A DNA stretch of 64,000 bases from Sphingomonas yabuuchiae (GCF_001477495.1 NZ_LDTF01000007.1:186001-250000), one strand, 5' to 3'; shown: positions 35,180 through 43,286, counted from the stretch's first letter. Notes: a model not told the origin generated them from the letters alone. Translations and numbers: made by a program.

Positions 35180-35881
35180 TTGGCCCTAACGCCCCAATCC
35201 AGCCAGGCCTTCTTGAGCGAGGTCGACGACGAACTGCGTCGCGAAAGGCTGACGTCTTTCTGGACCCGGTGGGGCCTTATCGTCGGCGCGGCGATTGTCG
35301 TCGCGCTCGCGGCGTTCGGCGGCTATCTCTATTGGCAGCACCGCCAGCATCAGGCGGCAGGCGTCGATGGCGAACAGTTGCAGGCCGCCTATGACGCGCT
35401 GGGTCAGAACGACACCAAGACGGCGGGTGAGAAGCTGAAGGCTCTGTCGAACACCAATGTCGACGCCTATCGCGCGCTCGCCGAGTTCACCCAGGCGGAT
35501 ATCCTGCTCCAGCGTGACGATATGAAGGGCGCGGCGGCACGCTTCGCCGCCATCGCCAATGATGCGTCGCTGGCCCAGCCGTTCCGCGACCTGGCGCTGG
35601 TCCGCCAGACCATGGCCGAATATGACACGATGAAGCCCGAGGCGGTCGTTGCGCGCCTGAGCGGTATGGCGGTGCCCGGCAATGCCTATTTCGGCAGCGC
35701 GGGCGAGATGGTCGCGGTGGCCTATCTGCGCATGAACAAGCGCGACCAGGCGGGCCGTTTGTTCGGCCAGATTGCCAGCGACAAGGATGTGCCCGATACA
35801 TTGCGGCAACGTGCGGTTCAGATGGCCGGCGTATTGGGGGTCGACGCGGTCGGCCAGAGTGAGGACACCAAGACCCAATGA
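35180..35881 (+). CDS. YfgM-like TPR membrane protein
   Basis: A 233-residue inner-membrane protein: a cytoplasmic N-terminus (SEVDDELRRERLTSFWTRWG), one TM helix (LIVGAAIVVALAAFGGYLYW, about 31-50) and a periplasmic TPR-like domain (DMKGAAARFAAIANDA and similar helices). This matches the tetratricopeptide-like family next to bamB in many proteobacteria, where it helps envelope-protein folding or transit. The only plausible start is TTG at 35,180 with GCGGAG upstream. The end overlaps bamB (ATGA). Confidence 0.85.
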   Translation: MALTPQSSQAFLSEVDDELRRERLTSFWTRWGLIVGAAIVVALAAFGGYLYWQHRQHQAAGVDGEQLQAAYDALGQNDTKTAGEKLKALSNTNVDAYRALAEFTQADILLQRDDMKGAAARFAAIANDASLAQPFRDLALVRQTMAEYDTMKPEAVVARLSGMAVPGNAYFGSAGEMVAVAYLRMNKRDQAGRLFGQIASDKDVPDTLRQRAVQMAGVLGVDAVGQSEDTKTQ

Positions 35882-37200
35882 CGAAGCATTTCCGCACCTC
35901 GGCAGCGCTCGCCGCGCTGATGGCGCTGGGCGCCTGCGGGGTATTCAAGAGCGCCCCCAAGAAGACGCCGACCGTGGGCAACCGCGTGCCGATCCTGGTT
36001 TCGGAAACGGGGGTCGAGGCGGACAAGACGATCGCCGACGTGCAGGTCCTGCTGCCCGCACCCGAAGCCAACCCCGAATGGTCGCAGCCGGGCGGCAACG
36101 CCGCCAAGTCGATGGGGCAGCTCGCACTGGCGGAACAACCGCAGCGCCTGTGGACCGCGACGATCAACGGTGGCTCGGCGCGCGACCCGCTGGGTGCCGC
36201 CCCGGTCGTCGCCGAGGGCAAGCTGTTCGTCGTCGATGTCGAAGGCAATCTGGTCGCGATGAACGCCGATACCGGCGCGCGCCTGTGGTCGACCGGCATT
36301 ACCGAGGGTGATGCGAACCGCCTGGCTCGCTTCGGCGGCGGCGCCAGCTATGACAGCGGCACGGTGTTCGCGTCGGACGGTCTGGGCGACGTGATCGCAG
36401 CCAGCGCCGCCGACGGCAAGGTGCTGTGGCGCGCCAAGCCCAGCGGCCCGCTGCGTGGATCGCCGACCATCGCCAATGGCAATGTCTATGTCTTGACCCA
36501 GGACAATCAGCTTTACGCCATCAACCAGACGGACGGTAAGATCGTCTGGGCGGGGCAGGGCACGCTGGAGACGCAGGGCGTGTACGGCGTTGCGGCGCCG
36601 TCGGCCAGCCAGGGGACGGTCGTCGCCGGTTTCTCCAGCGGCGAGCTGAATGCCTATCGTTACGAAAATGGCCGCCTGCTGTGGCAGGACGCGCTGTCGC
36701 GGACGAGCATCTCGACTTCGGTCTCGACGCTGTCGGATATCGACGCCGCGCCGGTGATCGACCAGGGCCGCGTCTATGCGCTGGGCCAGGGCGGGCGCAT
36801 GGTCGCGCTGGAACTGTCGACCGGCCAGCGTCTGTGGGAGCAGAATTTCGCCGGGCTCTCGACCCCATGGATCGCGGGCGAGTGGATTTTCCTTGTCACC
36901 GACGACGCGCGTCTGGTCGCGCTCGCCCGGTCGAGCGGCAAGGCGCGCTGGATCGCGCAGCTTCAGCGTTTCCACAAGGAAAAGAAGAAGACCGGCGCGA
37001 TCACTTGGTTCGGCCCGGTGCTGGCGGGCAACCGCCTGATTCTGACCAACTCGGAAGGGCAAATCGTCTACGCCAATCCCGGTGACGGATCCGTCCAGGC
37101 GACGGTCGACACCAAGACGCCGTTCGCGCTGCCGCCGATCGTTGCCAATGGTGTCCTGTACGTCCTCGACCAGAAGGGTCGGATCGCGGCCTATAAGTGA
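35878..37200 (+). CDS. bamB: Outer-membrane assembly lipoprotein BamB
   Basis: A 440-residue precursor with lipobox MALGAC (Cys20). The rest is an eight-bladed PQQ-like beta-propeller with repeated blade motifs ending GxxLW/GxxxW (NADTGARLWSTG, SAADGKVLWRAK, INQTDGKIVWAG, LSTGQRLWEQN, SSGKARWIAQ). BamB supports the Bam complex in inserting outer-membrane beta-barrels. It is coupled to the TPR gene upstream and separated from der by a hairpin. Confidence 0.95.
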   Translation: MTKHFRTSAALAALMALGACGVFKSAPKKTPTVGNRVPILVSETGVEADKTIADVQVLLPAPEANPEWSQPGGNAAKSMGQLALAEQPQRLWTATINGGSARDPLGAAPVVAEGKLFVVDVEGNLVAMNADTGARLWSTGITEGDANRLARFGGGASYDSGTVFASDGLGDVIAASAADGKVLWRAKPSGPLRGSPTIANGNVYVLTQDNQLYAINQTDGKIVWAGQGTLETQGVYGVAAPSASQGTVVAGFSSGELNAYRYENGRLLWQDALSRTSISTSVSTLSDIDAAPVIDQGRVYALGQGGRMVALELSTGQRLWEQNFAGLSTPWIAGEWIFLVTDDARLVALARSSGKARWIAQLQRFHKEKKKTGAITWFGPVLAGNRLILTNSEGQIVYANPGDGSVQATVDTKTPFALPPIVANGVLYVLDQKGRIAAYK

Positions 37201-37209
37201 TGCGGCTTT

Positions 37210-37237
37210 GCCCCGTGGGACATTTGTTCCACGGGGC
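37210..37237 (+). terminator. Hairpin between bamB and der
   Basis: GCCCCGTGG (37,210-37,218) and CCACGGGGC (37,229-37,237) form a perfect 9-bp stem over a 10-nt loop, 9 bp after the bamB stop. The following GGTATATTCTTAA is only mildly T-rich, so it may be partial, leaving some readthrough into der. Confidence 0.55.
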
Positions 37238-37295
37238 GGTATATTCTTAACGCTATAAGCGTGACGAAAGGCCCGCCTTTCGCTAACGGACGGCG

Positions 37296-38666
37296 ATGGC
37301 TAATCTCCCTATCGTCGCGATCGTCGGCCGTCCCAATGTCGGCAAGTCGACGCTGTTCAACCGTCTGGTCGGAAAGAAGCTGGCGCTGGTCGACGACCGG
37401 CCCGGCGTGACGCGTGACCGGCGCGAAGGCGACGCACATCTGCTCGGCCTGGATTTTCGTATCATCGATACGGCCGGTTACGAAGACGAAGACCCCGACA
37501 CGTTGCCCGGCCGGATGCGCCGCCAGACGGAGGCGGCGGTCAGCGAGGCCGATGTCGCGCTGTTCCTGGTCGACGCGCGTGCGGGGGTGATGCCGCTGGA
37601 CGAAGAAATCGCCCGCTGGCTGCGCAGTTCCGACACCCCGATCGTTCTTGCCGCGAACAAGGCGGAGGGCCGGGCGGCCGAACAAGGCATACTGGAGGCC
37701 CTGGCGCTCGGCTTCGGCGATCCGGTGCAGCTTTCGGCCGAACATGGCGAAGGCGTGGGCGACCTTTTCGAGGCGCTGCTCCCCTTTATCGATCGCGAGG
37801 TGGAGGAAGATGAAGAGGTCGATCTCGAAAATCCCTTCGCGCCGCTGAAGCTGGCAATCGTCGGGCGCCCCAATGCGGGCAAGTCGACGCTGATCAACCG
37901 TTTCCTGGGGCAGGATCGCCTGATCACCGGGCCGGAAGCGGGGATCACCCGCGATTCGATTGCGATCGACTGGGAATGGCACGACCGCAACGGTGAGGTG
38001 CGGCAGGTCCGCCTGATCGACACGGCGGGCATGCGCAAGAAGGCCAAGGTGCAGGACAAGCTGGAAAAGCTGTCCGTTGCCGACGCGTTGCGCGCGGTCG
38101 ATTTCGCTGAGGTCGTGGTGCTGCTCCTCGATGCGACGCTGGGTTTGGAATCGCAGGATCTGCGCATCGCCGACCGCGTATTGGAAGAGGGGCGTGCCCT
38201 GCTGATCGCGCTGAACAAGTGGGACGTCGCGGAAAATCCGTCGTCGCTGTTCAACGGCGTGCGCAAGGCGCTGGAAGACGGGCTGAGCCAGGTCAAGGGC
38301 GTGCCGCTGCTGGCAGTATCCGCCGCAACCGGCAAGGGGCTGGATACGCTGATCGAAGCGGCGTTCGAGACGCGCGCCGCCTGGTCGAAGCGTGTGCCGA
38401 CCGGCGAGCTCAACCGTTGGTTCGAGCGCGCGGTTGAGGCCAATCCCCCGCCCGCACCGGGCGGCAAGCGGATCAAGCTACGCTACGTCACCCAGGTGAA
38501 ATCGCGTCCGCCGAGCTTCGTGATCTTCGGGACGCGCGTCGACCAGTTGCCCGCCAGCTATGAGCGGTATCTGGTCAATTCGATGCGTCGTGAGCTCGGG
38601 TTCGGTGCGGTGCCGGTGCGTCTGACGCTGCGCGCACCGAAGAACCCGTTCGGCAAGAAGGACTGA
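37296..38666 (+). CDS. der: Ribosome-biogenesis GTPase Der (EngA)
   Basis: A 456-residue protein with two tandem GTPase domains, each with a P-loop: GRPNVGKST (about 9-17) and GRPNAGKST (about 190-198). DTAG-type G3 motifs (DTAGYEDED, DTAGMRKKA) and NKxD-type G4 (NKAEG, NKWD) are present, followed by the KH-like C-terminal domain (IKLRYVTQVKSRPPSFVIFG). It acts in 50S subunit maturation. In the first domain the G4 reads AANKAEG rather than NKxD, which I see in alphaproteobacterial members. Confidence 0.97.
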   Translation: MANLPIVAIVGRPNVGKSTLFNRLVGKKLALVDDRPGVTRDRREGDAHLLGLDFRIIDTAGYEDEDPDTLPGRMRRQTEAAVSEADVALFLVDARAGVMPLDEEIARWLRSSDTPIVLAANKAEGRAAEQGILEALALGFGDPVQLSAEHGEGVGDLFEALLPFIDREVEEDEEVDLENPFAPLKLAIVGRPNAGKSTLINRFLGQDRLITGPEAGITRDSIAIDWEWHDRNGEVRQVRLIDTAGMRKKAKVQDKLEKLSVADALRAVDFAEVVVLLLDATLGLESQDLRIADRVLEEGRALLIALNKWDVAENPSSLFNGVRKALEDGLSQVKGVPLLAVSAATGKGLDTLIEAAFETRAAWSKRVPTGELNRWFERAVEANPPPAPGGKRIKLRYVTQVKSRPPSFVIFGTRVDQLPASYERYLVNSMRRELGFGAVPVRLTLRAPKNPFGKKD

Positions 38667-38683
38667 GGGGCGGCCACAATCCT

Positions 38684-38715
38684 GCGCTCCGTTCAATATG
38701 AGCGGAGTCGAAGGC
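38684..38715. repeat. Dispersed intergenic palindrome, copy 2
   Basis: GCGCTCCGTTCAATATGAGC followed by GGAGTCGAAGGC is the reverse orientation of the element at 4511-4572 (GCTCAG...GAACGGAG with a TTCGACT flank). It lies 18 bp after der. The whole 337-bp stretch 38,667-39,003 contains no gene, only repeats. Confidence 0.6.
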
Positions 38716-38741
38716 TGTAGCAGGATGACATGAGATGGACT

Positions 38742-38842
38742 CACCCCTCCCCTTCAGGGGAGGGGCCGGGGGTGGGGCGTGCCCGCAAGTGTGCGGCCTG
38801 TGGCAAGGCCCCACCCCAACCCCTCCCCTGATGGGGAGGGGC
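38742..38842. repeat. Long inverted repeat with nested CCCTCCCC palindromes
   Basis: The left half (38,742-38,777) reads CCCCTCCCCTTCAGGGGAGG then GGCCGGGGGTGGGGC, and the right half (38,807-38,842) reads GCCCCACCCCAACCCCTCCC then CTGATGGGGAGGGGC. Each half holds its own small hairpin, and the halves are inverted copies, giving a cruciform-like structure. It looks like a miniature palindromic intergenic element and may serve as a terminator between convergent der and bfr. Confidence 0.7.
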
Positions 38843-38918
38843 TTGCTTCGGCTCAATGCAATATCATCAAAATTTGAGAGCTGACATCCGCCCGGAGCCG
38901 GAACAGGCGCTCACTCGT

Positions 38919-38945
38919 GGACTTCGACTGCGCTCAGGCTGAACG
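38919..38945. repeat. Dispersed intergenic palindrome, copy 3
   Basis: ACTTCGACTGCGCTCAGGCT then GAACGG matches TTCGACTTTGCTCAGCGTGAACGG at 4511-4534 with few differences. The same orientation as the left arm of copy 1. It supports a dispersed repeat family rather than a single palindrome. Confidence 0.65.
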
Positions 38946-39003
38946 GGCGCGGGGTGAAATCGGACATATAGGGCGGGCCCTCGCGGGCTCGCCCCCGTAA
39001 TCT

Positions 39004-39525
39004 TTAACCCCGAAGGTGCGGCGCCGCGCCCGACTTGGGCGTGTCATTCTCCGCCATGGCATTCAGCTGGATATAATTCTGGATGCCCATGCGCGCGATC
39101 ATCTCGAACTGGCGCTCCAGCGTGTCGACATGCTCTTCCTCGCTCGCCAGGATGCGCTGGAACAGGTCGCGGCTGACATAGTCGCGCACTTCCTCGCAAT
39201 AGGCGATGGCTTCCTTGAGCTGGGCAACGGCCTCGACCTCGATGGCCAGATCGCCCTTGAGCACCTCCTCGACGGTCTCGCCGATGCGCAGGCGACCCAG
39301 CAGCTGAAAATTCGGCAGGCCGTCCAAGAACAGAATGCGCTCGGCCAGCCAGTCGGCATGGCGCATCTCGTCGATCGATTCGTGATATTCGAACTGGGCG
39401 AGCTTGTAGACGCCCCAATGGTCGAGCAGCCGATAATGCAGGAAATACTGATTGATCGCGGTGAGCTCGTTCTTGAGCGCCTCGTTCAGATACTCGATGA
39501 CCTTCGGATCGCCCTTAACTGCCAT
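39004..39525 (-). CDS. bfr: Bacterioferritin
   Basis: A 173-residue heme-containing ferritin that oxidises and stores iron as a 24-mer. Di-iron ligands appear in NELTAINQYF (Glu20), ESIDEMRHAD (Glu53, His56) and SEEEHVDTLE; the heme-ligand Met54 is in DEMRH, which separates it from plain ferritin. The ATG at 39,525 follows AAGGGTGAG. The C-terminal 20 residues are a poorly conserved tail. It diverges from the PAS protein gene. Confidence 0.96.
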   Translation of the reverse strand: MAVKGDPKVIEYLNEALKNELTAINQYFLHYRLLDHWGVYKLAQFEYHESIDEMRHADWLAERILFLDGLPNFQLLGRLRIGETVEEVLKGDLAIEVEAVAQLKEAIAYCEEVRDYVSRDLFQRILASEEEHVDTLERQFEMIARMGIQNYIQLNAMAENDTPKSGAAPHLRG

Positions 39526-39673
39526 GATCTCACCCTTTGCAAATGTGTTTGACGGCACCTTAGAAGACCAAATGCGTTTCCGGCAAGGCCGATTTCATAC
39601 GTAAAAATGCCTCGCGCTTTCATCTTCTCAATAAGCTGATAAAGGCAACATAGATTAGAAATGAGGTTGCCCG

Positions 39674-40294
39674 GTGTCGGTGAGTGCGGCGGAACAGCTA
39701 GCGCTGGTCATGGAACATGTCCGGCACGGTATCGTGATCTATGATCGGGACGAGAAAATCCTCCTGATCAATCATTATGTCAGCCGCATCTTCGGCCTGT
39801 CGGACAACGCCGTGACCAAGGGATCGACCTTGGCCGATTATCTCCATCATGTCGGCAATTTGGTGGGTTGGTCGGACGTCCGAAAGGCCGCCATCCTCGA
39901 CAATCATCGTCAATGGGCCCGCGAGGGGGTTCGCCGGCAATTCGACCATTATTTCGACGACGGTCATGTCCTGGAAATCACCTATCACCCGCAACCCGAT
40001 GCCGGGGCGGTGCTGACGTTCGTCGACGTGACGCATGAGCGTGATCTGACGCGCGTGATCCGACAGCGTGACGATCTGAACCGCGAGACCGTGGCCATGC
40101 TGGAACGCGTGGGCCGCATATCGGCCAATACCCGGCTTGTGGCGCTGAACGCGAGTATCGAGGCCGCGAGGCTCGGCGACCAGGGCCGTGGTTTCGCGGT
40201 CGTCGCCGAAGAGGTGCGCAACCTGTCCATCGAGACGTCGGATGTGCTGGTGGAGATCAGCCGGATCAACGCGGCGTCGCTCGATCTGGTCTAG
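39674..40294 (+). CDS. Soluble PAS protein with a truncated chemoreceptor signalling domain
   Basis: A 206-residue protein with no TM segment. Residues about 5-120 form a PAS domain ([33 protein letters not shown]). The rest is the start of an MCP signalling domain including the core [31 protein letters not shown] (about 155-185). The domain ends abruptly at SLDLV, so only one side of the usual antiparallel hairpin is present. GTG 39,674 with GAGG upstream is used. It is the last gene before the tRNA-like fragment that marks the mobile region. Confidence 0.85.
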   Translation: MSVSAAEQLALVMEHVRHGIVIYDRDEKILLINHYVSRIFGLSDNAVTKGSTLADYLHHVGNLVGWSDVRKAAILDNHRQWAREGVRRQFDHYFDDGHVLEITYHPQPDAGAVLTFVDVTHERDLTRVIRQRDDLNRETVAMLERVGRISANTRLVALNASIEAARLGDQGRGFAVVAEEVRNLSIETSDVLVEISRINAASLDLV

Positions 40295-40326
40295 GATCGG
40301 TAGGGGCCGAAGACGAGGCGGCGAAT

Positions 40327-40350
40327 TGGTGGGCCCGGCAGGATTTAAAC
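40327..40350 (-). other. tRNA 3'-end remnant, candidate attachment site
   Basis: Read on the minus strand, AAATCCTGCCGGGCCCACCA looks like a tRNA T-arm 3' strand (CCTGC), acceptor strand (CGGGCCC) and encoded A-CCA end. The preceding TTTA would be the T-loop, but the matching 5' T-stem strand (GCAGG) is missing, so homology stops in the loop. That is where many integrases recombine. Position and orientation predict the intact tRNA at the far end of the element, beyond 64,000, on the minus strand. Confidence 0.5.
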
Positions 40351-40462
40351 AAATCAGTAAAAACAGTATGATAAAATGTCTAACCGACACGTACTGCTGC
40401 CCAACACCCCTCCTTGCCGGGTTGAGAATGTCCAACCCATGAGCGCTTACCAGCGGCGTAAG

Positions 40463-40484
40463 CAGAATGTCCGCATTGGGTGGT
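40463..40484. repeat. TGTCCGC-type intergenic repeat, cluster 1
   Basis: GCAGAATGTCCGCATTGGGT belongs to the same family as the clusters at 42,544 and 43,287 (core TGTCCGCTATTGGGCG...AAGCGGA). Only one half is recognisable here, directly after the stop of the small minus-strand gene at 40,484. Confidence 0.45.
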
Positions 40485-40822
40485 TAGCTGCCTCTCGCAG
40501 AAGGGCGGTTCGCCCACTCCCGAACGGCTGCTGTTGCATCGTCGAGCATGGTGGCGAGGCTGTCCACGGGACCGTCCCATGTCCGGTGGTGCTCGGTATC
40601 ATCATCGGTATCGACGGAGGCTGCCGAAACCACGATCCGACCAGAAGACGGTGGTTGGACCCAGATTTGAAAGCATTCCAGCGGGCGTAGACCCGGTAGA
40701 TACGCGAACCTTGCGGGCTTTCCTGCCCACTCATCGAACAGCTTCTTGACGTTGGCATTCGCCCAAGCAGCGATGGTCGCGTCTACGTCTTCATAGCCGG
40801 TCATGCTGGCAACATGCGGCAA
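40484..40822 (-). CDS. Small protein of unknown function in the cargo zone
   Basis: A protein of up to 112 residues (106 if the second ATG at 40,804 is used; neither has a clear ribosome-binding site). It has an acidic helical start (YEDVDATIAAWANANVKKLFDEW), a strand-rich centre (CFQIWVQPPSSGRIVVSAASVD) and an amphipathic C-terminus (ATMLDDATAAVREWANR). I do not recognise it. The size and alpha-beta-alpha look would suit a polymorphic-toxin immunity protein, but no toxin is adjacent. Confidence 0.6.
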   Translation of the reverse strand: MPHVASMTGYEDVDATIAAWANANVKKLFDEWAGKPARFAYLPGLRPLECFQIWVQPPSSGRIVVSAASVDTDDDTEHHRTWDGPVDSLATMLDDATAAVREWANRPSARGS

Positions 40823-40902
40823 CCACGGAACGTCTGCAAATGGGCGACATCCGCCGCACGAGCCTGTTCACCTCAACGCTGCGAGGCGCGCCGGTTGAGG
40901 GA

Positions 40903-42267
40903 TTATTCGGCCTTCTCATTGTCAGCTTTTTGATCATCCCCAGCCGACTTCAAAGCCGCTGCCGCAGCAGCCGCAGCACCTATCGGCGCGACAACCGCTC
41001 CGCCGCCTTTGAGCGGAATTAATGCGATGATCTTGTCTATCACCCCGGGGATCGCCTCCAGTTGCTTGCGCAATGCCGGGTTGGCGAGCAGCTCTTGCAG
41101 GGGCGACGCATGATGCGCTGTGTCGAGCAGCCTGATCGGCGCTTCCTCGAGGCGGGTCAGAGCCGTGTCGAAGAGGCGACTGCGTAGGTCAGGATCTAGG
41201 TCGATCGCCTCTTTCCGGTACCCCTCGTACGCTTTCGACATCGCAGCTTTGAAGGCATAATCCTCGGCGAGCCTGAACGCGCTTCCGATCTGCTTAGTTG
41301 AAAGCCAAGCAAACCAGATAGGACCACCGACGCCTACCACCGCCAAGACGACGTTCGCCCAAATCACGCTGGCAGGACGAGTTCCTGTGAGGACCTCCTT
41401 GAGTGCACTGACTCGATCCCATCCGATGATCAGTCCCGCAATAAGGGCGCCGATCAGCCCTAACGTCCAAAAAAATCCAGCCGTGCTGAGCGCGGCCTTA
41501 CGGTTCTCAAACGCTGCAGCGAGGCCGACACCAGTTGCTCCCACAAGAGCCTTCTCGCTGGCTGCCGTCGCCTGTTCAGCTTTCGCCGTAATTTCTTCGA
41601 TAGCCGTAACGGCCTCGGCGGCCGCGATACTGGAACCTTTCGCGCCTTCGAGGTGCTGAGCAGCCTCATCAGCGAGCCGCTGTACAAGGGCCCTCTTCTC
41701 TCTGAGGTCTTCAATATCGGTCGGCAGATCCTCCGCCGCCGCGCGGGCAGCTATGATTTCGGCGACCATGCGATCGAGTTCCGCGCCCCGCGGCTCGAGC
41801 TCGCTCAGCTTGGAGGCCACGCCACGAAGCCGACGCGCCAAATCCTTTGGTAACAGCGTCTTCTCTTCGCGAAGATCCTCCCAATCAACTTTTGGAGGTG
41901 GTGGAGGCGGCGACGGGATCGGCGGCAGGCGCGCATCAAGCGCTGCGAGAAGCGTCGTGAAGCCCCCTACGACCCCGTCGGCGTCTTGACTTACATTTCC
42001 GAATTGGATCGTGTCGAACAGCGGCATTGACTTGGACAGCAGGTCAGAAAGACTTCCCTTGTCGAGTTCGGCCTTGGTGAGCGACTTGACACGGTCTGCT
42101 ATCGACCGAGCCCAAATAGTGATGAAATCTACGCTTGCGGCCGGTGCATTGTACCCGAACGTGCCTATCATCGGCGCTGACTTTGACCAGCCGGTGTTCC
42201 CAAAGATCGTCTCGAGGCGAGTGGCCGCGCCTTCGATACTCTTTGCTATGTCACTGGTCGTCGGCAT
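40903..42267 (-). CDS. Membrane protein with long coiled coil, unknown function
   Basis: A 454-residue protein with GGGGGA 6 nt before its ATG. Layout: a helical N-terminus of about 115 residues; a proline run (PPIPSPPPPPPK); a coiled coil of about 100 residues rich in Glu/Ala/Leu; two close TM helices (TAGFFWTLGLIGALIAGLIIGW and VIWANVVLAVVGVGGPIWFAW); a cytoplasmic helical domain; and an Ala-rich tail. No enzyme motif is seen. The plan of soluble sensor, coiled coil and TM hairpin recalls membrane effectors of phage-exclusion systems, which is inference from position and layout only. Confidence 0.75.
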   Translation of the reverse strand: MPTTSDIAKSIEGAATRLETIFGNTGWSKSAPMIGTFGYNAPAASVDFITIWARSIADRVKSLTKAELDKGSLSDLLSKSMPLFDTIQFGNVSQDADGVVGGFTTLLAALDARLPPIPSPPPPPPKVDWEDLREEKTLLPKDLARRLRGVASKLSELEPRGAELDRMVAEIIAARAAAEDLPTDIEDLREKRALVQRLADEAAQHLEGAKGSSIAAAEAVTAIEEITAKAEQATAASEKALVGATGVGLAAAFENRKAALSTAGFFWTLGLIGALIAGLIIGWDRVSALKEVLTGTRPASVIWANVVLAVVGVGGPIWFAWLSTKQIGSAFRLAEDYAFKAAMSKAYEGYRKEAIDLDPDLRSRLFDTALTRLEEAPIRLLDTAHHASPLQELLANPALRKQLEAIPGVIDKIIALIPLKGGGAVVAPIGAAAAAAAALKSAGDDQKADNEKAE

Positions 42268-42340
42268 CTGAAGTCCCCCTTCAGCTCATGCTAGGTGGCG
42301 GAGCAAAAGAGTCTAGGGCTAAACTGAACAAAAGTTGCCC

Positions 42341-42364
42341 GCGACCGCGACCGCGACCGCGACC
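42341..42364. repeat. GCGACC hexamer tandem repeat
   Basis: Four perfect copies of GCGACC in tandem lie in the 332-bp gene-free gap 42,268-42,599, upstream of the coiled-coil gene. The rest of the gap holds the TGTCCGC-type repeat cluster and nothing else recognisable. Confidence 0.85.
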
Positions 42365-42543
42365 GCGGCTGTGGCCGGTGCCCGTATATTAAGCCGCTGG
42401 CGGGGTAGACCTGCAATCGCTCGATGACCAGGAGCAGCCCGACTGGGTCGCACCGTCCTCGCACGCGGGGGAACTGTGCCCGTCCGATGGACGGGCTGCG
42501 TTGAGATCCTGCTACTGCTGATCCCTCGGACTGCAAGCTTGAT

Positions 42544-42600
42544 TGTCCACTATTGGGCGCAAGCGGAATGTCCGCTACTGGGGGGAAAGCAGGCATCCGC
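42544..42600. repeat. TGTCCGC-type intergenic repeat, cluster 2
   Basis: TGTCCACTATTGGGCGCAAG, then CGGAATGTCCGCTACTGGGG and GGAAAGCAGGCATCCGC: two tandem units of the family TGTCCGCTAnTGGGcg-AAGCGGA. Each unit is itself an imperfect palindrome (TCCGC...GCGGA). Confidence 0.7.
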
Positions 42601-42800
42601 TAGCCGTCGCTAGCCTCGAAGAGCGCGTCCCCGTATGGCAAGTCGCCGAGCCTCGCCCGGTAACACGCAGCATGGCATGGCCATGACTGACTTTCGTCCC
42701 CGTTGGTCGAGATTGTTAGGGTGCAGGGGTCCATCCCGCCTCTTTCAACAGGCAGCAAACAAAAGCAGCAAACACCATCGATTGCGCCTAGTCGCACCAC
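42600..42800 (-). CDS. Small Cys-rich, probably zinc-binding protein
   Basis: Up to 66 residues, with VCCFCLLPVE near the N-terminus and WPCHAACYRARLGDLPYGD near the C-terminus, giving a CxxC...CHxxC arrangement that suits one zinc ion. Two adjacent GTG codons are the only nearby starts and no clear ribosome-binding site is seen. Similar tiny CCFC...CHAAC proteins occur as hypotheticals in sphingomonads as far as I recall. Function unknown. Confidence 0.55.
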   Translation of the reverse strand: MVRLGAIDGVCCFCLLPVERGGMDPCTLTISTNGDESQSWPCHAACYRARLGDLPYGDALFEASDG

Positions 42801-42838
42801 TGTCGAATGTCTTCAAGTGGGCGGAAGCCGACCTGAGG

Positions 42839-43249
42839 CTATGGCAACAGCGCCACCTCGTCTGGTTCGCCTGCGGTCATGACATGAAGCGTAATATCCG
42901 TTGTGACGATAACGTAGTGCCGCCAATCGTAGTCATCAATGCCGCCGTTCCGGCGTAAGACACGCTCGATCCAGTTGGAATGCACAACCTGTTGCAGCGG
43001 CCAAACCCATGGGTTCAGCGCAGCGTTTTCGATGAATGGTTGAGACGGCTTTTTGTCCATCCACGGGTCCGACATCTCTTCATACGCCTTGAACGCCTCG
43101 ACCCTTCCAAAGTCGATTAGGATCGCCCTGGCGGGTGGACTCATGGCATATATCGCTGTCACGGCCAGACGTTCGCCGTCGTAGTTTATATGCGCTGTTT
43201 CGCACGGATGCTCCGGCAATTCGGGAAGAGGATTCCACCGTATGTGCAT
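42839..43249 (-). CDS. Unknown protein in the cargo zone
   Basis: A 136-residue soluble protein starting MHIRWNPLPELPEHP, with ACGGGG 6 nt before ATG 43,249; an ATG six codons earlier lacks a ribosome-binding site. It is strand-rich at the start (ERLAVTAIYAMSPPARAILIDF) and end (DYDWRHYVIVTTDITLHVMTAGE) with a Trp-rich centre (NPWVWPLQQVVHSNWIERVL). No family recognised. It is bounded on both sides by TGTCCGC-type repeats or small genes. Confidence 0.65.
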   Translation of the reverse strand: MHIRWNPLPELPEHPCETAHINYDGERLAVTAIYAMSPPARAILIDFGRVEAFKAYEEMSDPWMDKKPSQPFIENAALNPWVWPLQQVVHSNWIERVLRRNGGIDDYDWRHYVIVTTDITLHVMTAGEPDEVALLP

Positions 43250-43286
43250 GTTGGCCCCGTCTGACATGCCAATGCTATAAGCCTGC

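Noticed and set aside
38742-38842. Clustered CCCTCCCC palindromes as a CRISPR array
   Set aside because: Only two inverted halves, no regular spacers of constant length and no cas genes nearby.
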